Positions 25,818 through 34,189 of a stretch of 64,000 nucleotides of DNA are shown piece after piece. A program made the translations under genes and the position numbers. The stretch is taken from positions 1 to 64,000 of the forward strand of contig NZ_JBHTMP010000019.1 of the NCBI RefSeq assembly GCF_042679305.1, read 5' to 3'. The DNA is from Micromonospora_H sonneratiae. GTDB lineage: Bacteria; Actinomycetota; Actinomycetes; Mycobacteriales; Micromonosporaceae. The notes beneath the pieces are model-generated. The model saw only the letters and a program-made list of their open reading frames with translations, made no database searches and was not told where the DNA came from. The stretch's first letter is position 1. Each line of letters starts with the position of its first letter.

Positions 25818-26165
25818 TCAGCCGGCCTTGTAGGTGAGGTAGTGGCCCTTCGGCCAGCTGTGGAAGTTGTTGAGCTCGGACGGCTGACCACTGCAGTCGG
25901 GGGTCCGGTAGCCGGAGACGCTACCGAAGCCGCCGCTCCAGGCGAGCAGCCAGGTCGCGTCGGTTGGGACCTGACGGCAGACGTCGTCAGGTTTGCCCTG
26001 CCTGCCGACTACTTCGGTCGGGTAGCTCGAATAGAGGACCAGGCCCTCGTCGGGGCTCTTGACCGGGTCGCCAGCGGCTGCGGGTAATGCCGGTAGCGTC
26101 GCGGTCAGAGTGGTGATCAGGACGGCGGCGAGACCTGCGGCGATTCGGCTGACGGGATTGCGCAT
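25818..26165 (-). CDS. Small secreted protein of unknown function
   Basis: A 115-residue protein with a clear Sec signal peptide (MRNPVSRIAAGLAAVL..., cleavage after LPAAA near residue 30). The mature part of about 85 residues has two Cys (DDVCRQ and PDCSG) that could form a disulfide, and several aromatic residues. ATG 26165 with AAGGA upstream. A 272-base stretch upstream (26166-26438) contains no supported gene. No domain recognised. Confidence 0.72.
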   Translation of the reverse strand: MRNPVSRIAAGLAAVLITTLTATLPALPAAAGDPVKSPDEGLVLYSSYPTEVVGRQGKPDDVCRQVPTDATWLLAWSGGFGSVSGYRTPDCSGQPSELNNFHSWPKGHYLTYKAG

Positions 26166-26438
26166 GAGTGTCCTTCCGGTGCGTTCTTCCGCTAGCTCCA
26201 GCGGACTCTCACTCTTGAATACGACCAGTTCAAGCCCGCCCCATGGCTCATGATCGGTGCAACAGGGGTGTTGCAGTGGTTGAAGAGCTAGGCATCTGCC
26301 GGTGCTGTGAAAGGGGAACTTGTCCGATGGGGGCATCAGGAAACACGGGCGGACTGCCGTTGAAGTCGTCGGAGAGCCCGCCGGACTCGACGGACCCGAG
26401 TGGTCTCTGCCTGCGGTGCGGAAAGCCGTTGAACGAGG

Positions 26439-27554
26439 TCAGTGTGGCGTCTGGATCCGGATCTCCTGAGGCGTGTCGGTCGGGGCGGTGAAGGCGAGGA
26501 GTTTGGCGCCTTCGGCGGTGAGGGCCTCGTGGTCGGCTTTGGGCAGTGCGGTGAACGGTTCGATGAGCAGGGTCGCGTGGCCGCGGGAGGGTGCGATTTT
26601 CCAGGTGCCGGCGACATGACCGTCGATGAGGATGGTGGGGGCGATCATGGCTCCGATGCAGACGCGTTTGCGGGTGGCGTCGGTCATGAGGCGGGTGCGG
26701 TTGGCGTAGGCGACGATCAGGTTGTCGAACGCGGGCAGGAACCGTGGCGGAGCGGGGATGTCTGGATCCGGGAGCGGTGCGTCGGGTAGGTCGAGTACTT
26801 CGTTGCCGGCGTCGTCGCGGAAGGTGCGAAGTTGGTGGCTGATCCGGTCGGCGATCTCGCGTAGCCGGGTCAGCCCGGACCAGGTCTGGATGTCGGCCAC
26901 GGTGGCCGGGCCGTACGCGGCGAGGTAGCGGCGGATCAGATCTTCCGGACGGGGTCGGGTCGCCAGCGGTTCGCCGAGCCAGTCCTCGGCGAGGGTGAAC
27001 GGGGTGGCGCCGCCCCTGCCCCAGGTGCCGCTGGGTGGCGGGTGCACCACGGGTACGAGGGCCTGGACGGACCAGGCGAGCGCTTCGGGGTTGCGGTCGG
27101 GCCATCGTTCGGCGAGCCGGTCGCGTAGTTGCGGGCGGGTGAGGGTCTGCCCGTGGAGCAGCGCTCGGCCAACGGCGCCCAGTTCGGCCAGGTCCATGCC
27201 GGCGGTGTCCCGGCCGAAGGCGGCCTGTCGGCCGCGGTCCAGCGCGGGCTGCATCAGCGGACGGAGCCACCGGTAGTCCCGGGCGGTGACCAGGTGCTGG
27301 GTGCCGCGAAGCACCGATCCCCGCACGAGGTGACGGTTGTACAGGAGGTCGGTCAGCTCCCGGTGGTGGAAGTTCTCCAACCGGCTCCACAGGCCGATGT
27401 ACGGGCTGTTGGGTGCCTGGGCCTGCATGCCGACCAGGTGGGCGACGGCGTCGCCGGGCGGCAGGTGCCCGCGCTGGAGCAGCAGTTGGCGGTGCATTGC
27501 GGCCCGGTTGAGCGTGCGCGAGCTCAGCACGGCGGTGGTGGGCGGGTTGGACAT
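26439..27554 (-). CDS. Winged-helix protein of the AlkZ/YcaQ (HTH_42) family
   Basis: A 371-residue protein of the family that includes Streptomyces AlkZ and E. coli YcaQ, DNA glycosylases that unhook alkylated or crosslinked bases. Seen: LNRAAMHRQLLLQRG, then the Q-x-Q motif MQAQAPNSPYIGLWSRL (Gln44, Gln46), the position used for catalysis in AlkZ-like enzymes, and a tandem winged-helix C-terminal half (PEDLIRRYLAAYGPATVADIQTWSGL, and FDNLIVAYANRTR). No signal peptide. It lies 86 bases downstream of the epoxide hydrolase and shares its strand, so both may respond to alkylating epoxides. The biochemical role is inferred from family; many HTH_42 proteins are untested. Confidence 0.82.
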   Translation of the reverse strand: MSNPPTTAVLSSRTLNRAAMHRQLLLQRGHLPPGDAVAHLVGMQAQAPNSPYIGLWSRLENFHHRELTDLLYNRHLVRGSVLRGTQHLVTARDYRWLRPLMQPALDRGRQAAFGRDTAGMDLAELGAVGRALLHGQTLTRPQLRDRLAERWPDRNPEALAWSVQALVPVVHPPPSGTWGRGGATPFTLAEDWLGEPLATRPRPEDLIRRYLAAYGPATVADIQTWSGLTRLREIADRISHQLRTFRDDAGNEVLDLPDAPLPDPDIPAPPRFLPAFDNLIVAYANRTRLMTDATRKRVCIGAMIAPTILIDGHVAGTWKIAPSRGHATLLIEPFTALPKADHEALTAEGAKLLAFTAPTDTPQEIRIQTPH

Positions 27555-27640
27555 CGGGTCGGTCGTCCCGTCTGTGAGGCGTGTCGGGGCGGGGACCCGG
27601 CGGCCGACCCGTCCGGGTCGGCCGCCGGGTTTCGGGCGGG

Positions 27641-28828
27641 TCAGCGCAGCGGGCGCAGGAAGGTACGCAGGTCGCTGACGAGCAGGTCGGGGGTTTCCAT
27701 GGCGGGGAAGTGGCCGCCGCGGTCGAACTCCGACCAGTGCTGGATCGCGCCGGTGGGGTCGAGCAGGCTGCGGATGCTGTTGTCCGCGGCGAACACCGCC
27801 ACCCCCATCGGCGGGCCGCCGGGCGCGACGGGGCCCGATCCGGCCGCGCCGGCCTGCTCGACATAGGCGCGGAATGCCTGCATGCCCTCGTAGGTGAAGT
27901 TGGCCGAGGAGGCGCCGCTTCGGGTGTACCAGTACACGCTGACGTTCGTCAGCAGCTGGTCGCGGTCGACGGCGTCCTCGGGCAGTTTCGCGGCCGGATC
28001 GGTCCACGCCTGGTACTTCTCGACGATCCAGGCGAGCTGGCCGATCGGGGAGTCGGTGAGTGAGTACCCGAGGGTCTGCGGCCGGGTGGCCTGCACGTGC
28101 AGGTAGCCCATGCCGTCGCGTTGGAACTCGTTGAACCGCTCGGCTCGGCGGCGGTCAACGCCGGCCAGTCCGGTCAGGTCGACCGGCGGGCCGAAGGGGA
28201 ACGACCCCGGCCCGTTGATGTGTGTGCCGACGACCTTGCCCGCAGCGACCATCGGCAGCATCCCGGTCACGCCGGCGCCAACGTCGCCGCCGTGTGCGGC
28301 GTACCGGTCGTAGCCGAGCCTGCTCATCAACTCGGCGAACGCCGACGCTACCCGGAACAGGTCGCCCCAGCCGGCTTCGCGCAGCGGGGTGGAGAACCCG
28401 AACCCCGGCAGGGACGGCACGACCAGGTGGAACGCGTCCGCCGGGTCGCCGCCGTGGCGGCGGGGGTCGGTCAGCGGGCCGATCACCTGCTGGAACTCCA
28501 CGACCGAGCTGGGCCAGCCGTGGGTGATCAGCAGCGGCAGGGCGTCCGGCTCAGGCGAGCGCGCGTGCAGGAAGTGGATGGCCTGCCCGTCGATCTCGGT
28601 GGTGTACTGCGGGATCTCGTTGAGGCGGGCCTCCTGCGCCCGCCAGTCGTAGCCACCCGCCCAGTACCCGGCCAGGTCCTTGAGGTAGTCCACCGGCACC
28701 CCGCGGCTCCACCCGGTCCCGGGCACCTCGTCGGGCCAGCGGGCGTTGTCCAGCCGGTAGCGCAGGTCGTCCACCGCCGCCTGCGGGATGTCGATACGGA
28801 AGGGGCGGATCGTGTCGTCGTCGGTCAT
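27641..28828 (-). CDS. Epoxide hydrolase
   Basis: A 395-residue alpha/beta hydrolase with an N-terminal EHN region (about 1-100: RPFRIDIPQAAVDDLRYRL, WRAQEARLNEIPQY) typical of microsomal-type epoxide hydrolases. Seen: oxyanion motif HGWPSS (103-108), nucleophile Asp182 in HGGDVGAGV, and catalytic His in RGGHFPAMETP near residue 373. The enzyme would open epoxides to diols through a covalent ester intermediate. ATG 28828 faces the divergent WYL regulator with a 62-base gap, a typical regulator-target arrangement. Confidence 0.93.
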   Translation of the reverse strand: MTDDDTIRPFRIDIPQAAVDDLRYRLDNARWPDEVPGTGWSRGVPVDYLKDLAGYWAGGYDWRAQEARLNEIPQYTTEIDGQAIHFLHARSPEPDALPLLITHGWPSSVVEFQQVIGPLTDPRRHGGDPADAFHLVVPSLPGFGFSTPLREAGWGDLFRVASAFAELMSRLGYDRYAAHGGDVGAGVTGMLPMVAAGKVVGTHINGPGSFPFGPPVDLTGLAGVDRRRAERFNEFQRDGMGYLHVQATRPQTLGYSLTDSPIGQLAWIVEKYQAWTDPAAKLPEDAVDRDQLLTNVSVYWYTRSGASSANFTYEGMQAFRAYVEQAGAAGSGPVAPGGPPMGVAVFAADNSIRSLLDPTGAIQHWSEFDRGGHFPAMETPDLLVSDLRTFLRPLR

Positions 28829-28850
28829 GCCGGAAACAGTAGAAGCAATT

Positions 28851-28869
28851 GCGGAAAGGATCGTTCCGC
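28851..28869. promoter_or_regulatory. Inverted repeat in the divergent regulator/hydrolase gap
   Basis: GCGGAA (28851-28856) and TTCCGC (28864-28869) are perfect half-sites seven bases apart in the 62-base gap between the divergent epoxide hydrolase and WYL regulator genes. This is a plausible operator for the WYL protein. The regulator gene itself has no clear ribosome site and may be leaderless. Confidence 0.45.
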
Positions 28870-28890
28870 GTTGGTGGCACACTTAAAAAC

Positions 28891-29883
28891 GTGATCGACA
28901 CCTCGGCGCGGCTACTGCGCCTGCTGTCCCTGCTGCAGACCCCGCGCGACTGGACCGGTCCCCAACTGGCCGAGCGGCTCGCGGTGACCACCCGCACCAT
29001 CCGCAACGACGTCGAACGACTCCGCAGCCTCGGCTACCCCGTCGCCGCGACCCCCGGCGTAGCCGGCGGATACCGGCTCGGCGCCGGCGCCAACCTCCCG
29101 CCGCTGCTGCTCGACGACGACGAAGCCGTCGCCGTCGCGGCCGGCCTGCGCACCGCGGCCGGCGGCACCATCACCGGGATCGAGGAAACGTCTCTTCGCG
29201 CCCTCGCCAAACTCGAACAGGTACTCCCCGCGCGGCTGCGCCACCGGGTCAACACCCTGGCCGCCGTCACCGTGCCGATGCCCGGCTCCGGCCCCACCGT
29301 CGCCGTCGACACCCTCACCGCCATCGCCGCCGCCTGCCGCGACCACCAACGGCTCCGTTTCGACTACCAGACCCACGACGGCGCGACCAGCATCCGAGTC
29401 ACCGAACCCCACCGGCTGGTCCACACCGGCCGCCGCTGGTACCTCGTCGCCTGGGACATCGACCGAGCCGACTGGCGCACCTTCCGCCTCGACCGTCTCA
29501 CCCCCCGCACACCCATCGGCCCCCGATTCACCCCACGGGAACCACCCGACGGGAACCTCACCGGCTACGTCGCCCGCGGCCTCAGCACCGCCACCTGGCG
29601 GTACCACGCCCGCGTGACCGTGCACGCGCCGGCCGAAACGATTACCGCCCGACTACCCCCGGCCGTACACGTCGAACCGATCGACGAACACACCTGCACC
29701 GTCACAGCCGGCTCCGACACCCCCCACATGCTCGCCACCTACCTCGGCATGCTCGACGCCGACTTCCACTTCAACGCCGACGACGCCCCAGAACTCGCCG
29801 AACACCTACACAAACTCGCCGACCGCTACCAACGCGCCCCACAACGACCCCCCACCGGCACCACAGCAAGAAATCGACCATAG
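28891..29883 (+). CDS. YafY-type HTH-WYL transcriptional regulator
   Basis: A 330-residue protein with an N-terminal helix-turn-helix of the HTH_11 type (LLRLLSLLQTPRDWTGPQLAERLAVTTRTIRNDVERL split over residues 8-45) and the characteristic wing GYRLGAG. The WYL domain (about 140-220) ends with RRWYLVAWDIDRADWRTFRLDRL, and a WCX-type C-terminal extension follows. WYL domains bind ligands such as nucleic-acid fragments or small molecules. The divergent neighbours (epoxide hydrolase and AlkZ-like protein) are its likely targets. GTG 28891 is chosen; the frame continues upstream into the neighbour's promoter. Confidence 0.9.
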   Translation: MIDTSARLLRLLSLLQTPRDWTGPQLAERLAVTTRTIRNDVERLRSLGYPVAATPGVAGGYRLGAGANLPPLLLDDDEAVAVAAGLRTAAGGTITGIEETSLRALAKLEQVLPARLRHRVNTLAAVTVPMPGSGPTVAVDTLTAIAAACRDHQRLRFDYQTHDGATSIRVTEPHRLVHTGRRWYLVAWDIDRADWRTFRLDRLTPRTPIGPRFTPREPPDGNLTGYVARGLSTATWRYHARVTVHAPAETITARLPPAVHVEPIDEHTCTVTAGSDTPHMLATYLGMLDADFHFNADDAPELAEHLHKLADRYQRAPQRPPTGTTARNRP

Positions 29884-29911
29884 CCAGCACCACCTCGCCG
29901 CAGGTCGTTAC

Positions 29912-29939
29912 GCCAACGGGACCCGCTCCTCCCGTTGGC
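29912..29939. terminator. 10-bp perfect stem-loop after the WYL gene
   Basis: GCCAACGGGA (29912-29921) pairs with TCCCGTTGGC (29930-29939) across an eight-base loop, 29 bases after the regulator's stop. The rest of the 288-base stretch up to the IS element has no recognisable gene. Confidence 0.7.
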
Positions 29940-30171
29940 TCCGCACCACCGACGTGTCACACGCGACCGTCAGATCTGCCACCACGAGATCGTTACGACC
30001 TTGCAGTTCGTCATCGCTCGATGTCGTGATGTTGGGGCGGGTCCGGTATCTGGCCGACCGGCTCGGCGTTAGCTCGTGGCCTGTTCGCCCTCATCCAGCC
30101 CGCCACCAGCAACCCTGACCCAACGCCAGAGCCATAACGGACATCGGCTCCCGAACCACCCTGGCAGAGGA

Positions 30172-31119
30172 CGTCTGATTCACGTAGTTTGTGCGTTGTG
30201 GCGGTTTAGTCGTTTCGCCAGGTTTGGGTGTTTTCGGCGGTGAGGCGTTTGGCGAGGTTGTCGATCATGGCGATGGTGATCATGCTGGCGGAGTTGTCGG
30301 GTCGGGCTTCGTAGTCGCGGACCAGGCGCCGGTGCTGCATGAGCCAGCCGATGCTGCGTTCGACGACCCACCGCCGTTTGACCACCGAGAAGCCTTTGGC
30401 CTGTGGATCCTTTGTGACGGTCTCGACGTCGATGCCGAGTGCGGCATCGTGTTCGACGACCTTGCTCTTGAATCCGGCGTCGACCCAGGTCTTGGCCAGG
30501 GTGGGGTAGGTGGCCTTGGCCTGGTCGAGCAGGTCGATGCCGATGGTGTTGTCGCTGGCGCTGGCGGCGGTGACGATCACGGCGAGGACGAGGCCGAGGG
30601 TGTCGGTGATGATCCCGCGTTTACGGCCTACGATCTTCCTCCCGGCGTCGATGCCCTGCGTGGACAGTGGGACGTTGGTGGAGGTCTTCACGCTCTGGCT
30701 GTCCATGATGGACGCGGTGGGGTGGATCGTGCGGCGTGGTGGTCGTGTACAAGGCCGGTGAGGTTGTAGTTCAGCTCGGTGAAGATGCCCTCCTTGCTCC
30801 ATGCGGCGAAGTAGCCGTAGACGGTGCGGTACGGCGGGAAGTCGTGCGGTGGGTAGCGCCAGGCGATGCCAGTGCGGTTGACGTACAGGATGGCGTTGAA
30901 GATCTCGCGCAGGTCGTGGGTGCAGGCGCGACCGCCGACGCCCGCGTCGGTGCGGGCCTGTCGCCAGGCGGTCAGGCGGGGTGTGATCAGTGTCCACCGG
31001 GCGTCGGACAGATCGGATGGATAGGCTCGTCGTGCCGTTATGGTGTAGGAGTACGGCGGCCCGCCGCTGGCTCGACGGACGCCATGTCCGCTGATTTCAG
31101 GGTGTAGGTGAACCAGACA
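30172..31119 (-). mobile_element. IS5-family insertion sequence, degenerate
   Basis: An element of about 950 bp bounded by imperfect inverted repeats: GTCTGATTCACGTA near 30173-30186 and, on the opposite strand, GTCTGGTTCACCTA near 31118-31105 (two mismatches in 14). It carries one transposase frame on the minus strand, broken by a frameshift. No clear target-site duplication is visible, so the ends are approximate. Confidence 0.75.
30206..31030 (-). pseudogene. IS5-family transposase, frameshifted
   Basis: The N-terminal third (from about 31030) reads ARRAYPSDLSDARWTLI, then AILYVNRTGIAWRYPPHDFP and YFAAWSKEGIF, the DUF4096-type start of IS5 transposases. It runs to a stop at about 30690. 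The rest continues in another frame from about 30725: IMDSQSVKTSTNVP with the first Asp of the DDE site, VDAGFK with the second, and WVVERSIGWLMQHRRL with the Glu. The switch near 30725-30735 lies in ordinary sequence without a slippery A-run, and residues expected before the DSQS block are missing, so this is probably a true mutation rather than programmed frameshifting. Probably inactive. Confidence 0.8.
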
Positions 31120-31279
31120 CGATCGAGGGTTGAAATGCTCCTATTCTGGTCAGGTCTGCGTCCGGCGAGATGCGCTCTTTCTGGATCGGGTCGGACACTT
31201 TTCGCTATCGAGGTTGAGGCGCGAATTGGCCGCTACTGACATAAAGGTGAAGCAGACGTTTTCTAAGGATGCGTTCCAC

Positions 31280-32584
31280 GTGCCGAGCAGCCCGGTCTTG
31301 CCGCCGCACCGGCCCCGGCCGTACCCGTTGCCGGTCTGTGTCAGCCCGCGTATCACCGCGTTGGCCGCCGCCGTCGCCCAAGCGGACGAGTCCGCGGCGG
31401 CGGAGGCCGTGGCAGCGTTCTGGGCGCAGGTCGCCGCGGAAGGTACGCCGGTGGTGGAGCCCGACGGCACCGACCACGTGGTCACGTTCCTGTGGCGGGA
31501 CGAATCGGCGCGGGCGGTCGTACTGCACCTGAACAAGCTGACCGACTTCCACGACCTGCGACAGAGCACGATGCACCGGCTGCCCGGGACGGACGTGTGG
31601 CACCTCAGCTACCGGATGCCGGGCACCTGGCGGGGGAGCTACACGATCGGCCCGCTGGACGTACCGGTGTCGGAGTTCGACCCGACCGGCGCGCCCGACC
31701 GTACCCTCTGGCAACGGCTACGGTCGGCGACGGTGACCGACCCGCTCAACCGGTTTCCGCTGGCGGACGGACCCGACGGGCCGGTGCTGTCGACGGTGAG
31801 CTTGCCGGACGCGCCCCCGCAGCCGTGGCTGGCCCCGCGACCGGGTACGCCGAGCGGCAGCGTCACGGTGCACCGGTTCGACAGCGCCGCGCTCGGCGGT
31901 ACGCGTACCGTCCGGCTCTGGGCACCGCCCGGCGGCGGGGACGCTGACCTGGGCCGGTACGGCGACCGGCCGGCTGACCTGGGCCAGCGCGACGACCTGG
32001 CGGTGGTGGTCCTGCTCGACGGCGACCTCTGGGGCGACCAGGGTGCCCTAGGCTCCACTCTGGACAATCTCGTTGCGGCGGGCCGCATTCCGCCGACGGC
32101 GGTGCTCATGGTCGATCCGGTCGACCTGCCGACCCGTACCCGGGATCTTGCCTGCAACCCGTCCTTCGTGGACTTCCTCGTCGACGAGCTGCTGCCCTGG
32201 GCCGGTCGGCGGCTGCCGATCACCGCCGACCCGGCGCGTAGCGTCATCGCCGGGCAGAGCCTGGGTGGGCTCACCGCCGCCTACGCCGCGCTTCGCGCAC
32301 CGCACCGGTTCGGGGCCGTACTGTCCCAGTCCGGTTCGTTCTGGTATCCCCGCGACGACTGGTTCGCCACCCGGGCCGCCGGGACGGCAGCAGCCCGCCA
32401 CATCCGCTGGTACATCGAAGTCGGCACCCGAGAATGGGATCTGCTCGACCGGACCCGGCGACTTCGCGACGTCCTGCATGCTGCCGATGCCCCCGTCGAC
32501 TACCACGAGTACGACGGCGGCCACGACCCGGTCTGCTGGCGAGGCGGCCTGGCCGACGGCCTGATCACCCTGCTTGGGGTGTAA
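31280..32584 (+). CDS. Enterochelin (ferric siderophore) esterase-like hydrolase
   Basis: A protein of about 434 residues. The N-terminal part (about 30-190) resembles the Fes N-terminal domain (VTFLWRDESARAVVLHLN, SYRMPGTWRGSYTI). The C-terminal alpha/beta hydrolase has the nucleophile in GQSLGG (Ser327) and a C-terminal His415 in YDGGHDPVCWRGGL. Fes-type enzymes open the triester backbone of imported ferric catecholate siderophores in the cytoplasm to free iron. No signal peptide is seen. GTG 31280 is chosen because AAGGA precedes it; the open frame extends to 31130 into sequence adjoining the IS element. No siderophore biosynthesis or uptake gene is nearby. A copy-2 hairpin follows directly. 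Confidence 0.85.
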   Translation: MPSSPVLPPHRPRPYPLPVCVSPRITALAAAVAQADESAAAEAVAAFWAQVAAEGTPVVEPDGTDHVVTFLWRDESARAVVLHLNKLTDFHDLRQSTMHRLPGTDVWHLSYRMPGTWRGSYTIGPLDVPVSEFDPTGAPDRTLWQRLRSATVTDPLNRFPLADGPDGPVLSTVSLPDAPPQPWLAPRPGTPSGSVTVHRFDSAALGGTRTVRLWAPPGGGDADLGRYGDRPADLGQRDDLAVVVLLDGDLWGDQGALGSTLDNLVAAGRIPPTAVLMVDPVDLPTRTRDLACNPSFVDFLVDELLPWAGRRLPITADPARSVIAGQSLGGLTAAYAALRAPHRFGAVLSQSGSFWYPRDDWFATRAAGTAAARHIRWYIEVGTREWDLLDRTRRLRDVLHAADAPVDYHEYDGGHDPVCWRGGLADGLITLLGV

Positions 32585-32631
32585 GGAAGGGCCCCTTCTT
32601 ATCGCTTTCTGCCTTGAAAGGGGCCCTTCCT
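32584..32631. terminator. GGAAGGGCCC palindromic element, copy 2
   Basis: GGAAGGGCCCCTT (32585-32597) pairs with AAGGGGCCCTTCC (32618-32630). The loop contains TATCGCTTTCTGCCTTG. It starts right at the stop codon of the esterase and separates it from the MerR operon, so it should act as its terminator. Confidence 0.85.
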
Positions 32632-32689
32632 AACACCTCTCGCCGGGGGCGTTGGACTCTCCCACGATGGGAGGGCCGACGATGGGAGC

Positions 32690-33490
32690 ATGCCCGAGGA
32701 GTTCCTGGCCATCGGCCAGTTTGCCCGGCTTTGTCGGCTGAGTGTCAAGCAGTTGCGGCACTACGACGACGTGGGGCTGCTACCGCCGGCACACGTCGAC
32801 CCGGTCACCGGCTACCGCTACTACGGTCGGGACCAGGTACGAGACGCGCTGGCGATCGCCCTGCTCCGTACGCTCGACGTGCCGCTGTCGGCGATCGCGC
32901 AGACCCTGCGCGGCGACGCGAGCGCCCAGACCGCCGCCCTGCGCGCCGAACGGGACCGGCTGGAGGCCCGGCTGGCCCGGCAGCGCAACACCCTCGCGGC
33001 ACTGGAACGACTGCTTCGGGACGGGTTACTCCAGCAGGAGGTCGGTCTGACCCGGGAACCGCCCCGGCGGCTGCTGGTCGCCCAGGCGGTATGCGCCCCG
33101 GACGGTATCGGTGTGGCGATCGCCGGATGCATGACGCAGTTGTCGGGTGTGCTGCCCGGCCTGTCGTGGACCCCACCGATGTGGGGACTGTTTCCGGTCG
33201 ACGTCGACCGACAGATGCACATCGCCGTCGGCGTGGAGAGCGCCGCCGACCCGGTGGGCGGGACGACGGTGGAGTACCTACCGGGGGGACCGGCGGTCGT
33301 CGCCACCCACGTCGGCCCGTACGAGCATCTGGCCCTGACCTACCAGGCGATGTTCGCCTGGATCCACGAGCGCGGGCTGCACCCCAACGGTCCGGTACGC
33401 GAGGCGTACCTGACCGATCCGACGACGAGCGATCCGACCCAGTTGGCGACCCGGATCGTCATCCCCATCGAGGAGGAGGACGAATGCTGA
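32690..33490 (+). CDS. MerR-family regulator with GyrI-like effector domain
   Basis: A 266-residue protein. The N-terminal MerR winged helix (about 5-75) contains AIGQFARLCRLSVKQLRHYDDVGLLPP and TGYRYYGRDQV. A coiled-coil dimerisation helix follows (about 78-112), then a GyrI-like/AraC-effector-type domain (about 120-262; EYLPGGPAVVATHVGPYEHL, REAYLTDP). BmrR-like proteins of this build sense lipophilic cations or drugs. Its stop overlaps the start of the next gene, another GyrI-like protein, by seven bases. Confidence 0.9.
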   Translation: MPEEFLAIGQFARLCRLSVKQLRHYDDVGLLPPAHVDPVTGYRYYGRDQVRDALAIALLRTLDVPLSAIAQTLRGDASAQTAALRAERDRLEARLARQRNTLAALERLLRDGLLQQEVGLTREPPRRLLVAQAVCAPDGIGVAIAGCMTQLSGVLPGLSWTPPMWGLFPVDVDRQMHIAVGVESAADPVGGTTVEYLPGGPAVVATHVGPYEHLALTYQAMFAWIHERGLHPNGPVREAYLTDPTTSDPTQLATRIVIPIEEEDEC

Positions 33491-34098
33491 GCACGGACTT
33501 CAAGAAGGTGCACAAGGACCTGTACGGGGCGAGGACCGAGCCGGCCCTGGTGGACGTACCTCCGTTGCGGTTCCTGGCGGTCGACGGCGCTGGTGATCCC
33601 GACGGACCGGTCTGGCGGGCGGCGGTCGAGGCGCTGTACGGCGTCTCGTACTTCGCGCGGTTCGCCCTGAAGAATGCGGGCGTCGTGGAGTATCCGGTGA
33701 TGCCGTTACAGGGGCTGTGGTGGGTGGACGGCGGGTGGGACATCACCGAGCGGGATCGGGCCGACTGGCGGTGGACCATGATGATCATGCAACCGCCGCA
33801 GGTCACGGCGGACCTGGTCGCGCAGGGCATCGCCACGACGGCGAAGAAGAAGCCGTCGGCCGCGGTGGATCGGCTTGAGCTGCGCGAGTACGCCGAGGGG
33901 CCGTCGGCCCAGATCCTGCACATCGGACCGTACGCCGCCGAGCGGCCCACGATCGAGCGGCTGCTGGCCTACGTGGCGGAACAGGGCCGGCAGGTCTGCG
34001 GTCGGCACCACGAGATCTACCTGTCGAATCCCAGCCGTACCGCCCCGGAGAAGCTGAAGACGATCATTCGCTATCCGGTGACGCCGCCGCCAGCCTGA
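33484..34098 (+). CDS. Stand-alone GyrI-like small-molecule-binding protein
   Basis: A 204-residue single GyrI-like domain protein (SbmC/YdhN-type fold). Recognised segments: DFKKVHKDLYGA at the N-terminus, PPLRFLAVDGAGDP, LQGLWWVDGGWDI, and the C-terminal HIGPYAAERPTIERL and HHEIYLSNPSRTAPEKLKT. Family members bind or hydrolyse small hydrophobic molecules. Translation is coupled to the MerR gene by a seven-base overlap; a sensor-plus-sequestration pair is a reasonable inference. The downstream gene is convergent with an unstructured 91-base gap. Confidence 0.88.
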   Translation: MLSTDFKKVHKDLYGARTEPALVDVPPLRFLAVDGAGDPDGPVWRAAVEALYGVSYFARFALKNAGVVEYPVMPLQGLWWVDGGWDITERDRADWRWTMMIMQPPQVTADLVAQGIATTAKKKPSAAVDRLELREYAEGPSAQILHIGPYAAERPTIERLLAYVAEQGRQVCGRHHEIYLSNPSRTAPEKLKTIIRYPVTPPPA

Positions 34099-34189
34099 GC
34101 TTCGTGTGCACTCCCTGTCGCTCACGCGACGTGAAACGCGCACGCAACCCGACACCCGCACACAACCCGACGGTTGCCCTGCCCTGCAC

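Noticed and set aside
26243..26491. Frame of 82 codons with several CxxC pairs resembling a zinc ribbon
   Set aside because: No ribosome site, and it overlaps the 3' end of the AlkZ-like gene and its gap; Cys pattern probably arises by chance from base composition.
30690..30740. Programmed frameshift in the IS5 transposase
   Set aside because: No slippery A-run such as AAAAAAG at the switch point, and residues are missing around it, so mutation is more likely.
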